DNA of 32,915 nt from an uncultured Oscillospiraceae bacterium (GCA_944385395.1 CALWXA010000048.1:1-32915), one strand, 5' to 3'. Shown: positions 1-9,305, counted from the first letter of the stretch. Notes: generated from the letters alone by a model not told the origin. Made by a program: numbers and translations.

Positions 1-616
1 AATCTCCACTCATTCCCATGGAGAGGTACTGCCATTTATTATCATATATTTTCCCATTTATGTCAACATACAGCTGACGAAGTTGCTGAAAATACCGGAT
101 ATTTCCATGAGGTTCTGCTTCTACCGGGGGAATGGTCATCAGGCCCTGCACCCGGATGTGGGGCAGCTCCAGAGCCAACCGGGCCGCCGCCTCCAGCTCC
201 GCCGGGGCAAAGCCGCTTTTGGCCTCCTCGCCGCCGATGTTCACTTCCAGCAGCACGTCCTGCACCAGCTCCTGACGGGCCGCCTCCTTCTCGATCTCCC
301 GGAGCAGCGCCTCACTGCCCACCGACTGGATCAGCTGCACCTTGCCCACCACCTGGCGGACCTTGTTGCGCTGCAGATGGCCGATGAAATGCAGCGGCCG
401 GCCGTCATAGGCGTTCTGGGCCAGCTTGGCCGTCATCTCCTGGACACGGTTCTCGCCCAGCACATCAATACCGGCGCCAATGGCCTCCTGGCAGGCGGCG
501 GCATCGTTCATCTTGCTGGCGCCCACCAGGGTAATATCGGCGCCGGTGCGGCCGCTCTCACGGGCAGCAGCGTCGATCCGCTGCCGCAGGACGGCAATAT
601 TTTCAGAAATAGACAT
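1..616 (-). CDS. yggS: YggS/YlmE family PLP-binding homeostasis protein, 3' end cut by window edge
   Basis: Cytosolic pyridoxal-phosphate carrier of the alanine-racemase-like fold, family COG0325, involved in PLP homeostasis rather than a defined catalytic reaction. The frame opens at an ATG preceded by AAAGGAAG and gives 205 codons before the window ends; the family is about 220-235 residues, so only a short C-terminal piece is missing. Visible landmarks are LVGASK near residue 30, with the PLP-binding lysine, then GENRVQE, HFIGHLQRNK, LLEVNIGGEEAKSG, GLMTIPP and finally SMGMSGD, all in family order. It follows the HlyD-like gene with only 25 nt between them and is the last visible gene of the miaB operon. 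In many Firmicutes yggS precedes sepF in the division cluster; what follows here is outside the window. The opposite-strand frame over this region shows no family motifs. Confidence 0.95.
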   Translation of the reverse strand, partial: MSISENIAVLRQRIDAAARESGRTGADITLVGASKMNDAAACQEAIGAGIDVLGENRVQEMTAKLAQNAYDGRPLHFIGHLQRNKVRQVVGKVQLIQSVGSEALLREIEKEAARQELVQDVLLEVNIGGEEAKSGFAPAELEAAARLALELPHIRVQGLMTIPPVEAEPHGNIRYFQQLRQLYVDINGKIYDNKWQYLSMGMSGD

Positions 617-641
617 ACGATTCTTCCTTTCCAGAGTACAT

Positions 642-1850
642 TCAGGCTACCACTTTTCCGTCATAGAGATCGCTGGCGGTGACGATGACTTCATCCCCGG
701 GACGGAGGATCTGGCTGCCGGTGGCACCTTCCGCCGGTTCCACCAGGGTATAACCGTCACCCTGGTAGGTCACCGTCACCGGTTTGAACTTGGCGGTATA
801 GCCCACCATACAGTACACGCCGCTCTGCCCCTCTTCGTTGAGCCGCAGGGCGTTGGCAGGGATCCGCAGCCCCGTATGGCTGTCCATCACCAGCTCACCG
901 GATTGGCGGCGCAGCTGGGTCACCTGGGATAGGTAGTCCCGGCAGCGCAGCACCACCACCTGTTTCCCGCCTTCTTCCGGGCCCACGCACAACACCTCTG
1001 CCGTTACGTCCTGTTCCAGTCCGTAGCTCATGCGCAGGGTAGCTTGTCCCGCCTCTTCCAGCTGAGCAGCCTGATCCGCAGAAACGGTGACGGCATAGTA
1101 CCAGGAGGTGCCGTAGATCAGCTTGCCCATAGTGCCGTCGGTGGGCTGGGCGGTAAGGGACTCCAGTTGAGAGGGGGTCAGCTTTTCCAGCTTCCCAGGT
1201 GTCAGCACCGATTCATAGCCGTCGCACACTGCCGAAAAGATGCCGGGCTTCTGGGCACGGATCTCCTGGGCACCGGAGAGGCTGTTCTTCAGTGCGGCGA
1301 TCTCGCTTTGCACCGTTTCCGCCTGGGCCTGGATCTCCGCAGCGGAGGAATAGGAGTGGCTGCGCTTGAGGATATCGGCCTTCAGCTCCGCTACCTCCTC
1401 GGAGGCGGCGGCATAATCGCCGCTGCTCACCTGGCTGCGCAGCGTCAGCAGCGTGTCCTTGATGGTGCCGTCCAGCTTCAGCGCTGCATCCGGGTCCAGT
1501 ACCGTGGACAGGGCAAATTCCAGCTGCTGCAGCTGCAGTTCCTTTTCCTCAATGGATTTGACGGTATCCAGGGCCTGGGTGCTGTCATAGGCGGTAGCCA
1601 GCAGCTCGCCGGAACCGGCCTTCTGCCCTTCGCTGAGGGCGTAGACCAAGGTGCCGGAGGCCTGGATGGTCTCCTCATCACGGATCACCCAGCCCTCCAC
1701 CGCCACGGAATCCTCCGTCTTGGCGTTATAGACAATGGTGGTGGAGAAGGGATTGGTCACATAGCCGTAGATCTGGACGCCAAAAAACAGCACAACGGCG
1801 GCCAGGATGGCCAGGGCCAGAATACGGAAAATGACGGTGGTATGTTTCAT
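642..1850 (-). CDS. HlyD-like membrane-anchored adaptor protein, function unassigned
   Basis: A 402-residue protein with one N-terminal membrane segment (about residues 8-29) and the bulk predicted outside the membrane. After the anchor comes a short beta-rich stretch resembling a biotinyl-lipoyl-like half (EGWVIRDEETIQASGTLVYALSEGQKAGSGELLAT would be its core, residues about 52-87; key features are the GTLVY and the EGQ-x-V/A-like turn). A helical, Glu/Leu-rich hairpin follows (about 98-200), then C-terminal beta-barrel-like segments ending in a LRPGDEVIV motif. This order matches membrane-fusion/HlyD adaptors, yet there is no partner ABC or RND transporter nearby. It lies 29 nt after hfq and 25 nt before yggS, so it is co-transcribed with housekeeping genes. 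It could act in envelope or division-site assembly, given its position next to the YlmE/SepF neighbourhood; that is inference. Family assignment is moderate, function unknown. Confidence 0.8.
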   Translation of the reverse strand: MKHTTVIFRILALAILAAVVLFFGVQIYGYVTNPFSTTIVYNAKTEDSVAVEGWVIRDEETIQASGTLVYALSEGQKAGSGELLATAYDSTQALDTVKSIEEKELQLQQLEFALSTVLDPDAALKLDGTIKDTLLTLRSQVSSGDYAAASEEVAELKADILKRSHSYSSAAEIQAQAETVQSEIAALKNSLSGAQEIRAQKPGIFSAVCDGYESVLTPGKLEKLTPSQLESLTAQPTDGTMGKLIYGTSWYYAVTVSADQAAQLEEAGQATLRMSYGLEQDVTAEVLCVGPEEGGKQVVVLRCRDYLSQVTQLRRQSGELVMDSHTGLRIPANALRLNEEGQSGVYCMVGYTAKFKPVTVTYQGDGYTLVEPAEGATGSQILRPGDEVIVTASDLYDGKVVA

Positions 1851-1879
1851 GGCTTCACCTCTGGGAAAGGTGCCGCTCC

Positions 1880-2113
1880 TTACGCCTCCTCCGTCTCCTG
1901 CAGGGATACGGGATGCAGCGGCACGATGGTGGAAATGGCGTGCTTATAAATCACCTGCTGCTTACCGTCAGTGTCCAGCACCATGGTAAAACTGTCAAAG
2001 CCGGTGACATTGCCCCGAAGCTGGAATCCGTTGACCAGAAATACCGTTACCGGTACGTTCTGCTTCCGGGCTTTGGTGAGAAAGATCTCCTGAAGGTTGG
2101 ATTTGTTGGACAT
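1880..2113 (-). CDS. hfq: RNA chaperone Hfq
   Basis: Small Sm-like protein of 77 residues that forms a hexameric ring and promotes pairing of small RNAs with mRNAs in the cytoplasm. Sm1 is seen as [21 protein letters not shown] (the central NGFQLRG is residues 28-34), and Sm2 ends in the diagnostic [10 protein letters not shown] (residues 56-65). The rim carries KARK (14-17) in place of the enteric arginine-rich patch, and the C-terminal tail is short and acidic, both usual in Firmicutes. The start ATG has AAAGGAG upstream. It sits 57 nt after miaA, the classic miaA-hfq order found from proteobacteria to clostridia, and before the HlyD-like gene. The identification is firm. Confidence 0.97.
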   Translation of the reverse strand: MSNKSNLQEIFLTKARKQNVPVTVFLVNGFQLRGNVTGFDSFTMVLDTDGKQQVIYKHAISTIVPLHPVSLQETEEA

Positions 2114-2170
2114 ATGGTCTGCTCCTTTTCTCTTTGTACGGACGATCTGTATCTGCTCGTCCGCCAGAGA

Positions 2171-3115
2171 TTAGGATAATCCTTCCGCCCTCAGGATTTC
2201 TGTCGCAATTTGGAGAGCCGCTGGGAAATCGGGCACTTTTCCCCACCGGATCCAATGGATGGCCTCATTGCGCCGCAGCCACGTCAGCTGCCGCTTGGCA
2301 TACTGCCGGGAGCGGAGCTTTACCTCCGCCACCGCTTCGGCCACGGTGGCTTCACCACGCTGCACCGCCAGGAACTGCTTGTAGCCGATGGCCTGCAGCG
2401 CCGTGGCGTCCGGGGAAAGGCCGGCGTCCAGCAGCGTCTGCACCTCCTGCAGCAGCCCCTGGGCCACCATCTCATCCACCCGGCGGTCGATGCGGCAGCG
2501 CAGATCCTCCCGGTCTTCATAGTCCAGGCCGATATACACCGCCCGGTATTTTGGGGGGTGGGCCTGGGTATCCAGGTTATACTGGGTGATGGTACGGCCG
2601 GTTTCGGCATAGACCTCCAGCGCCCGGATGATCCGCTTCTCATCCCGCAGGTGCAGCCGCTGCGCCGCCTGGGGATCGATCCTGCGCAGCTCCTCCAGCA
2701 GTACCGCCGCACCTTCCTGCTCCAGCCGCTGCTGCAGCCGGGCACGGACGGCGCCTCCGGCGCTGCCGGCGGCAAAGTTCCGGCCAGACACCAGGGCGTC
2801 CAGGTACAGTCCCGTACCCCCCACCAGCACCGGCAGGCGGCCGCGGCGGAGGATATCCTGGACACAGGCGTCCGCTTCCCGGACGTACCGGGCCACAGAC
2901 CAACTCTCCCGGGAATCCGCCACGGCGATCATATGGTGGGGCACACCCTCCATCTCCTCCGGCGTAGGGGCCGCCGTACCGATGGACATGCCCCGGTAGA
3001 TCTGCATGGAGTCCACGCTGACTACCTCTCCATGGAAGGCCTTGGCCAGGGCCACGCCCATTTTCGTTTTTCCCGATGCGGTGGGACCCACCACACACAC
3101 CACCTCCGGGGCCAT
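2171..3115 (-). CDS. miaA: tRNA dimethylallyltransferase MiaA
   Basis: Transfers a dimethylallyl group from DMAPP to N6 of A37 in tRNAs that read codons starting with U. The P-loop GPTASGKT lies near residues 9-16, followed by DSMQIYRGMSIGTA (DSMQ contacts the substrate), the GGTGLYLDALVSG loop, and C-terminal AIGYKQF and RSRQYAKRQLTW. Length is 314 residues, as usual. Two ATGs lie six bases apart; the upstream one (3121) directly abuts the AAGGAAGG ribosome site, while the one chosen here has a six-base spacer. Either start changes only two residues. Its product is the substrate for MiaB, whose gene opens the same operon, so both steps of the ms2i6A37 modification are encoded together. It is 16 nt downstream of mutL. 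Confidence 0.97.
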   Translation of the reverse strand: MAPEVVCVVGPTASGKTKMGVALAKAFHGEVVSVDSMQIYRGMSIGTAAPTPEEMEGVPHHMIAVADSRESWSVARYVREADACVQDILRRGRLPVLVGGTGLYLDALVSGRNFAAGSAGGAVRARLQQRLEQEGAAVLLEELRRIDPQAAQRLHLRDEKRIIRALEVYAETGRTITQYNLDTQAHPPKYRAVYIGLDYEDREDLRCRIDRRVDEMVAQGLLQEVQTLLDAGLSPDATALQAIGYKQFLAVQRGEATVAEAVAEVKLRSRQYAKRQLTWLRRNEAIHWIRWGKVPDFPAALQIATEILRAEGLS

Positions 3116-3131
3116 GGCCATCCTCCTTCCT

Positions 3132-5093
3132 TCAGGCTCGTTTGAACATCTTTTCCAGTTCGTACCGGCTCAGGCGCACCGCCACAGGCCGGCCATGGGG
3201 GCAGTACCGGATCTGGCCGGACTGCACCTTTTCTGCCAGGGCTGCCAGCTCCGCCGGATGGTTTTTCATGCCGGCCTTAATGGCGCTCTTGCAGGCCATA
3301 GTATGGTACAGCTCGTCCCGGAGTCCCGCCGGGTCCAGAGACCCCAGCACCAGTTTCCGGGCCAGCTCCTCCACTGTGGCGGTAACGTCCTCCAACCGGA
3401 TATCGGCAGGGATCTCCCGGACCACCACGGTATCGCCGCCGAAATCCTCACACACGAAGCCCAGCTCCGCCAGGGTAGCGGCGTGCTCCAGCACGGCGGC
3501 GTATTCCTCGCCCCCCAGGGACACCGGCACGGGGGTCAGCAACTGCTGGCTCATCACCGGCTGGCTGCCCGCCTTCAAAGCGTCGAACCGCAGCCGCTCA
3601 TGGGCGGCGTGCTTGTCGATGAGCCAGACATTCTGGTCCTCATCCTCACAGATGATATAGGTCTGCAGCACTTCGCCCACCACACGCCAGGGAATCCGGG
3701 GCTGCTCCAGCTGCTGCTGGACTTCTTCCGCCGGAACGGCGGGTTCCTTCTTTTCCGCCACCCGGGGCGCAGGTTCCCGGGTCACCGGGTGCTGCTGCAC
3801 CACCGGGGCAGCCGGTTCTGCCGGAGCTTCCATCCGCTGTACCCGGGCAGGGGGTTCCTGCCGGACAGGGGAGGAGGCTGCCGGGGGCGTGATCTGATAC
3901 GTCACTTTTCTGCCGCCGGAAATACCCGGGGCGGTAAAGGGTTTCTGAGGGTCCGGGGCCACATCCCGCACCACACCGGTGAGGGTGGGCTTTGCTGCAG
4001 GCCAGGAACCCAGCGGTTTTTTCTCCTGAGCCGTCTTTTCCCGGAATTCCTGGGCGGACATAGTCTGGTAGAAGCTCTCCTGCCGCTGAGGCTGGGCGGG
4101 AGCGTCCTCCCGGTCCAGAGCGTCCTTGACGGTATAGTACAGCGCATCGAACACGGTTTTATCCGATACGAATTTCACCACGGTTTTGGCCGGGTGGACG
4201 TTGACGTCCACCTGCTCCGCCGGCAGGGTGATGTGCACCACACAGCCGGGGAATTTGCCCTTCAAAAGGCGGTTGCGGTAGGCCTCCTCCAGCGCTGCCT
4301 GCAGCAGCTGGGACCGGACGAACCGGCCGTTGACGAAGAATACCTGCCGGGCACGGGTACCGTGGCCGTACAGGGGCTTGGTGACGAAGCCCTCCACCGA
4401 CACCTCGCCGCCGGTGCCCCGGAGGGGCAGCAGGCTCATGGCGAACTGGCGGCCCATGGCGGCGTACACCGCCGAGAGGAGCTGACCGTCGCCGGGGGTA
4501 TGGAGCACCTCACTGCCGTCCCGGATGAGCTTGAAGGAGATATGGGGATGGCTCAGGGCCAGATGCTGCACCACCGCCGAGGCGGCGGAGCCCTCGGAGC
4601 TGTCCTTCTTCATGAACTTCAGCCGGGCGGGGGTATTGTAAAAGAGGTCACGGACACAGATGGTGGTGCCCTCCGGGCAGCCGGTTTCCGTCACCTCGCC
4701 GGCCACGCCGCCCTCCAGGTGCAGCGTGGCACCGGACTGGGCGTCACGGCAGCGGGAGAACACGTCCACCCGGGACACGGCGGCAATGGCGGCCAGGGCC
4801 TCGCCCCGAAAGCCCAGGGTGCCGATGGCGGCCAGGTCATCCGCCGTACGCAGCTTGCTGGTGGCGTGGCGCAGAAAGGCGGTGGGCAGCTCCTGGGGCG
4901 GAATGCCGCAGCCGTTGTCGGTGATGCGCAGATAGGTCATGCCGCCCTTTTCCAGCTCCGCCACAATGGCGTCGGCGCCGGCATCTATGGCGTTTTCCAG
5001 CAGCTCTTTCATGACGCTGGCGGGGCGTTCCACCACCTCGCCGGCGGCAATGAGATCCGCCACATGCTTGCTCAGACATTGGATGCGGGGCAT
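3132..5093 (-). CDS. mutL: DNA mismatch repair protein MutL (endonuclease type)
   Basis: GHKL ATPase that links MutS recognition to strand incision. The N-terminal ATPase shows KELLENAIDAGA (about 29-40, with the catalytic Glu and Mg-binding Asn), ITDNGCGI (about 57-64), the ATSKL lid and GFRGEALAAIA. A Pro/Ala/Gln-rich linker covers roughly residues 330-440. The C-terminal dimerisation/endonuclease domain has DKHAAHERLRFD, ACKSAIKAG and CPHGRPV, so this is the nicking type found in bacteria without MutH. The signature DQHA(X)2E(X)4E is altered at two places: Lys for Gln and Asp for the last Glu. Length of 653 is normal. The ATG has AGGAGG upstream, and the gene starts 25 nt after mutS. Confidence 0.97.
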   Translation of the reverse strand: MPRIQCLSKHVADLIAAGEVVERPASVMKELLENAIDAGADAIVAELEKGGMTYLRITDNGCGIPPQELPTAFLRHATSKLRTADDLAAIGTLGFRGEALAAIAAVSRVDVFSRCRDAQSGATLHLEGGVAGEVTETGCPEGTTICVRDLFYNTPARLKFMKKDSSEGSAASAVVQHLALSHPHISFKLIRDGSEVLHTPGDGQLLSAVYAAMGRQFAMSLLPLRGTGGEVSVEGFVTKPLYGHGTRARQVFFVNGRFVRSQLLQAALEEAYRNRLLKGKFPGCVVHITLPAEQVDVNVHPAKTVVKFVSDKTVFDALYYTVKDALDREDAPAQPQRQESFYQTMSAQEFREKTAQEKKPLGSWPAAKPTLTGVVRDVAPDPQKPFTAPGISGGRKVTYQITPPAASSPVRQEPPARVQRMEAPAEPAAPVVQQHPVTREPAPRVAEKKEPAVPAEEVQQQLEQPRIPWRVVGEVLQTYIICEDEDQNVWLIDKHAAHERLRFDALKAGSQPVMSQQLLTPVPVSLGGEEYAAVLEHAATLAELGFVCEDFGGDTVVVREIPADIRLEDVTATVEELARKLVLGSLDPAGLRDELYHTMACKSAIKAGMKNHPAELAALAEKVQSGQIRYCPHGRPVAVRLSRYELEKMFKRA

Positions 5094-5118
5094 GGCGCCA
5101 CCTCCTTCTTTTCAGGGA

Positions 5119-7725
5119 TCACTGCAGTTTCTGCTTGAGTTCGTACAAAAGATTCAGGGCCTCCAGGGGACTGAGACTGTCCACCTGGGCACGGCGCAGG
5201 GCGTCGATGACCTCCGCCTCCCCCATAGCCGCCAGGGAGCACTGATCCTCCTGGGGCTGCTGGGCTGCCGGGGCCGGAGTACCGGCATTCTCCTCCAGCT
5301 GGCGCAGGATCTTCCGGGCACGGCGGATCACCGTATCCGGCAGGCCCGCCAGACGGGCCACCTCCACGCCGTAGCTGCGGTCAGCGCCGCCGGGGACGAT
5401 CTTGCGCAGGAAGATGATCTCCTCGCCCCGGGTGCGGACGGCGATGTTATAGTTCTTCACGCCGGGGAGGGTATCCTCCATGGCGGTGAGCTCGTGGTAA
5501 TGGGTGGCGAACAGGGTCTTGGCGCCCAGACGGGCGGGGTCTGCGCAGTATTCCAGCACCGCACGGGCAATAGACATACCGTCAAAGGTGGAGGTGCCGC
5601 GGCCGATCTCGTCCAGGATCAGCAGGCTCTGATCCGTGGCGCTGCGGAGGATGTCGCTGACCTCCGTCATCTCCACCATAAAGGTGGACTGGCCCGCCGC
5701 CAGATCGTCGGAGGCACCGATGCGGGTGAAGATCCGGTCCACGATGCCCAGGTGGGCCGAGGACGCCGGAACAAAAGACCCGATCTGGGCCATCAGCACG
5801 ATGAGGGCCACCTGGCGCATATAAGTGGATTTACCGGCCATATTGGGGCCGGTGATGATGGCGGCACGGTTTTCCTTGCGGCCCATATAGGTATCGTTGG
5901 GCACGAACAGGGCGTGGCTGGACATCCGTTCCACCACCGGGTGGCGGCCGGCATGGATCTCGATGACACCGGTCTCGTCCACCGTGGGGCAGCAATAGTG
6001 GTTCTTCACCGCCACGGTAGCCAGGGAGCATAGGCAGTCCAGCTCCGCCACCGCAGCCGCCGTCTGCTGTACCCGGCTCACCGCCTGGGCCAGCTGCAGC
6101 CGCAGATGGGTGAACAGCTCATATTCCAATGCCGTATCCCGGTCAGCGGCGGATAGGACATCATGCTCCAGGTCCTTCAGTTCCTGGGTGATATACCGCT
6201 CGCCGTTCACCAGGGTCTGCTTGCGGATATAGGTTTCCGGCACCATGTCCCGGAAAGAATTGGATACCTCGATATAGTAGCCGAAGACCTTATTGTAGCC
6301 GATTTTCAGCGTGCGGATGCCGGTACGTTCCTTTTCCTGCGCTTCCATGGCGGCGATGATGTCCTTGCCGCCGTGGAGGATGGAGCGCAGGCGGTCCACC
6401 TCCGGGTGGAAGCCCTCCCGGATCAGCTCACCTTCCCGGACGGAGAAGGGGGGCTGGTCCACCAGGGTACGGGCGATCTCACCGGCCAGGTCTGTCAGGG
6501 GGTCCAGGGCCTCGTCCAGTGCCCGGAGCCGGCCCTTGTCGAACACCGCCAGCTGCCGCTTGATCTCCGGCAGCTTCTCCATGGCGCTGCGCAGGGCCAC
6601 CAGGTCCCGGCCGCCGGCGGTGCCGTAGACGATGCGGCCCATGAGCCGCTCCATATCCGCCATGCCGGAAAGGGCCACCGTCAGCTCCTCACGGGCTACG
6701 GTGTGGTTCACCAGAGCGGAGACAGCGCCGTTGCGGCGGGTGATCTCCGTGACGCTCAGCAGGGGTCGCTCCAGCCAGGACCGGAGACACCGGGCACCCA
6801 TGGCGGTTTTGGTCTTATCCAGCACCCACAGAAGGCTGCCCTTCTTCTCCTTGCTGCGGAGGGTCTCCGTCAGCTCCAGGTTCCGCCGGGCGGTGAGGTC
6901 CAGCTCCATGAACCGGCCCTGCTGGTAATAGTCCAGGGTATCGATATGGCTCAGGTCCGTTTTCTGGGTCTCATGGAGATAGTCCAGCAGGGCCCCCAGA
7001 GCCAGCAGCGCCGCCGGATTGTTCCGGGGCAGGGTTTGCAGCACGTCGTCGCCGAACTGACTGCGGACGGTCTTTTCTGCCGTTTCCAGACGGAACCGGC
7101 CATCGGGCAGCTGCTCCACATGACAGCGCAGTTTCTCTTCCAGGGCCTGACGCACCGCCGCATTTTCATACGCTGCGGCGTTCACCACCGCCTCGGCGGG
7201 GGAGAAGCGGCCCAACTCGTTGAGCAGATGGCTCACCCGGTCGGGGCCGGAGAAAGCCGTGGCGTGGGTCTGGCCGGTGGAGATATCGCAGGCGCACAGC
7301 CCAGCGTTTTCTCCGTCCAGATAAAGCCCGGCGCAGAAATTGCTGCGGCCTTCCTCCAGGCAGGCAGAGTCGATGACCGTGCCGGGGGTGATGATGCGGA
7401 CGATGTCACGCTTTACCAGACCCTTGGCGGCGGCGGGGTCCTCCGTCTGCTCGCAGATGGCCACCTTATAGCCCTTGGCGATGAGCCGGGCGATATAGGC
7501 GTCGCTGGCATGGTAGGGAATGCCGCACATGGGGATGCGCTCTTCCTCCGATTTGTTTTTATCCTTGTCCCGGCTGGTCAAGGTCAGGTCCAGCTCACGG
7601 GAGGCAGTCCGGGCGTCGGGGCCGAACATCTCATAGAAATCCCCCAGTCGGAAAAACAGGATGGCGTCCTGATTGCGCTCCTTGATCTCCAGATACTGCC
7701 GCATCATAGGCGTCAGTTCTGCCAT
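5119..7725 (-). CDS. mutS: DNA mismatch repair protein MutS
   Basis: Mismatch-recognition ATPase. The N-terminal MutS-I domain has GDFYEMF (residues about 27-33), the Phe-x-Glu pair that stacks on the mismatch. The connector and lever domains follow. The ABC-type ATPase carries Walker A GPNMAGKSTYMRQ near residue 615-627, Walker B LLILDEIGRGTSTFDG and the FATHYHEL switch histidine. The tail ends with a short MutL/beta-clamp-type segment containing SLAAMGEAEVIDALRR. At 868 residues it is full length and intact. ATG with GGAGGG upstream. It is flanked by miaB (26 nt upstream) and mutL (25 nt downstream), so all three are expected on one mRNA. Confidence 0.98.
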   Translation of the reverse strand: MAELTPMMRQYLEIKERNQDAILFFRLGDFYEMFGPDARTASRELDLTLTSRDKDKNKSEEERIPMCGIPYHASDAYIARLIAKGYKVAICEQTEDPAAAKGLVKRDIVRIITPGTVIDSACLEEGRSNFCAGLYLDGENAGLCACDISTGQTHATAFSGPDRVSHLLNELGRFSPAEAVVNAAAYENAAVRQALEEKLRCHVEQLPDGRFRLETAEKTVRSQFGDDVLQTLPRNNPAALLALGALLDYLHETQKTDLSHIDTLDYYQQGRFMELDLTARRNLELTETLRSKEKKGSLLWVLDKTKTAMGARCLRSWLERPLLSVTEITRRNGAVSALVNHTVAREELTVALSGMADMERLMGRIVYGTAGGRDLVALRSAMEKLPEIKRQLAVFDKGRLRALDEALDPLTDLAGEIARTLVDQPPFSVREGELIREGFHPEVDRLRSILHGGKDIIAAMEAQEKERTGIRTLKIGYNKVFGYYIEVSNSFRDMVPETYIRKQTLVNGERYITQELKDLEHDVLSAADRDTALEYELFTHLRLQLAQAVSRVQQTAAAVAELDCLCSLATVAVKNHYCCPTVDETGVIEIHAGRHPVVERMSSHALFVPNDTYMGRKENRAAIITGPNMAGKSTYMRQVALIVLMAQIGSFVPASSAHLGIVDRIFTRIGASDDLAAGQSTFMVEMTEVSDILRSATDQSLLILDEIGRGTSTFDGMSIARAVLEYCADPARLGAKTLFATHYHELTAMEDTLPGVKNYNIAVRTRGEEIIFLRKIVPGGADRSYGVEVARLAGLPDTVIRRARKILRQLEENAGTPAPAAQQPQEDQCSLAAMGEAEVIDALRRAQVDSLSPLEALNLLYELKQKLQ

Positions 7726-7751
7726 GTCGTTCCCTCCTTCACATGGCTCCG

Positions 7752-9164
7752 TCAGGCCAGATGGCCGAACAGGGCCCAGGTATTGCTGTCGGTGATCTCC
7801 ACATCCCGGTAGGTGCCGATGGCAGAGGCGTCACCGGTAAGATGCACCAGACGGCCTCCGGCGGTACGGCCGGACAGAGGCCAGCGCAGATCGTCGGTGG
7901 TGCCGTCCACCAGCACGCGGACCCGCTGACCCAAATATTGGGCGTGGAGCTGGGCGGAGATCTCGTTCTGGGTCTGGCAGAGGAGGTCGAACCACTTCTG
8001 CTTTTCGCTGCGGGGCACGGGATCGTCCATGGAAGCCGCCGGTGTGCCGGGCCGGGGAGAGAAGATAAAGGTGAACAAGGCGTCAAACCGCACCTGCCGC
8101 ACCAGCTCCACCGTCTCCATGGCCTCCGCCTCCGTTTCGCCGGGGAAGCCGATGATGACGTCGCTGGTGAGCACCAGGTCCGGCATCACCTTCCGGGCAT
8201 AGGTAATAAGATCCAGATACCGCTCTCTGGTATAGGGGCGGTTCATGGCACGGAGCACCCGGTCGCAGCCGGACTGTACCGGCAGGTGCAGCTGGTGGGC
8301 CACGTGACGGCTGGCGGCCATGGTATCAAACAGCTCATAGGTAGCGTCCTTGGGCTGGGAGGACATGAAGCGGATGAGATAGTCCCCTTCGATGGTGTCC
8401 AGTTCCTGCAGCAGACGGGCAAAGTTCCAGCCATCCGGCAGGTCCTTGCCGTAGGAGTTCACGTTCTGACCCAGGAGGGTGATCTCCCGGTAGCCATCGG
8501 CCACCAGCTGCCGCACCTCTTCCACGATGCACGCTGCGTCCCGGCTGCGCTCCCGGCCCCGGACATAGGGCACGATGCAGTAGGAGCAGAAATTGTTGCA
8601 GCCGTACATGATGGAGACCCAGGCCCGGATGGAACCCTCCCGGACCACCGGCATCCCCTCGACAATATGGCCGTGCTCCTGTTCCACGGAGAACACCCGG
8701 CCGTGGCGGGTATACACTTCATAAAGCAGCTCCGGGAATTTCCACAGAGCCTGAGGCCCGAACACCAGATCCACATGGCGGTAGGACCGGCGCACTCGCT
8801 CGGCCACCTCCGGCCGCTGGGCCATGCAGCCGCACAGGCAGATGATCTGCCGGGGATTGGCCTTTTTGGTATGGGTCAGGGCCCCCAGGGTGCCGTACAC
8901 CCGCTGCTCTGCATGGTCACGGATGGCGCAGGTATTCAGCACCACCACGTCCGCCTCCTCTGCCCTTTCCGTCATGGTGCAGCCCATAGCCTGGAGCATG
9001 CCCATAATATGCTGGCTGTCCGCCACGTTCTGCTGGCAGCCGAAAGTATCCACCATGGCACGGGGGGATTGGCCCGCCGCCTCATGGAGCTCCCTGATTT
9101 TTTGTTCAAACGCCCGCTGGCGATCCATCTGCGCTGCAGTGAGCAGCACCTGCTGTCTTTCCAA
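7752..9164 (-). CDS. miaB: tRNA-2-methylthio-N6-dimethylallyladenosine synthase MiaB
   Basis: Radical-SAM methylthiotransferase that adds the 2-methylthio group to i6A37. The N-terminal UPF0004 domain binds one Fe-S cluster through TFGCQQNVADSQ, VLNTCAIRDHAEQ and CLCGCMAQ. The radical-SAM domain has the CxxxCxxC motif in YGCNNFCSYCIVPYVRGRE. A TRAM domain ends the protein. The start is a TTG: no in-frame ATG occurs near, AGGAGG lies six bases before it, and the next Met is 12 residues in. Length is 470 residues, within the family range, with an N-terminal extension of about 35 residues as in other clostridia. It heads the operon and has its own strong promoter upstream. The opposing frame of nearly 500 codons is a shadow. 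Confidence 0.96.
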   Translation of the reverse strand: MERQQVLLTAAQMDRQRAFEQKIRELHEAAGQSPRAMVDTFGCQQNVADSQHIMGMLQAMGCTMTERAEEADVVVLNTCAIRDHAEQRVYGTLGALTHTKKANPRQIICLCGCMAQRPEVAERVRRSYRHVDLVFGPQALWKFPELLYEVYTRHGRVFSVEQEHGHIVEGMPVVREGSIRAWVSIMYGCNNFCSYCIVPYVRGRERSRDAACIVEEVRQLVADGYREITLLGQNVNSYGKDLPDGWNFARLLQELDTIEGDYLIRFMSSQPKDATYELFDTMAASRHVAHQLHLPVQSGCDRVLRAMNRPYTRERYLDLITYARKVMPDLVLTSDVIIGFPGETEAEAMETVELVRQVRFDALFTFIFSPRPGTPAASMDDPVPRSEKQKWFDLLCQTQNEISAQLHAQYLGQRVRVLVDGTTDDLRWPLSGRTAGGRLVHLTGDASAIGTYRDVEITDSNTWALFGHLA

Positions 9165-9225
9165 ATGAAACCTCCTGACCGCCCGGAATCGAAAAAAGGC
9201 GATACTACCCGAATTTAACTATGGT

Positions 9226-9254
9226 ATTATAGCACAATGCGCTTTGTGAAACAA
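9226..9254 (-). promoter_or_regulatory. sigma-A promoter for the miaB-mutS-mutL-miaA-hfq operon
   Basis: Reading leftward, TTGTTT and TATAAT are separated by exactly 17 bases, placing transcription start about 55 bases before the TTG start of miaB. No other comparable promoter was seen between here and yggS, so this one probably serves the whole operon. Confidence 0.7.
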
Positions 9255-9305
9255 GAAATGGCCGAGAAAAAAGATGGCCTGCAGCCCTTTTTCCTCCGGG
9301 TATGG

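Noticed and set aside
3006..5138. A 710-codon open frame on the plus strand over mutL
   Set aside because: It lacks any family motif and is a by-product of G+C-rich codon use; the minus strand encodes an intact MutL. The same applies to long opposite frames over mutS (6163-7812), miaB (7743-9218), topoisomerase A (17679-19706), topoisomerase B (21443-22768), ktrB-ktrA (25693-27501), the symporter (27550-29067) and the CoA-transferase (29975-31633).
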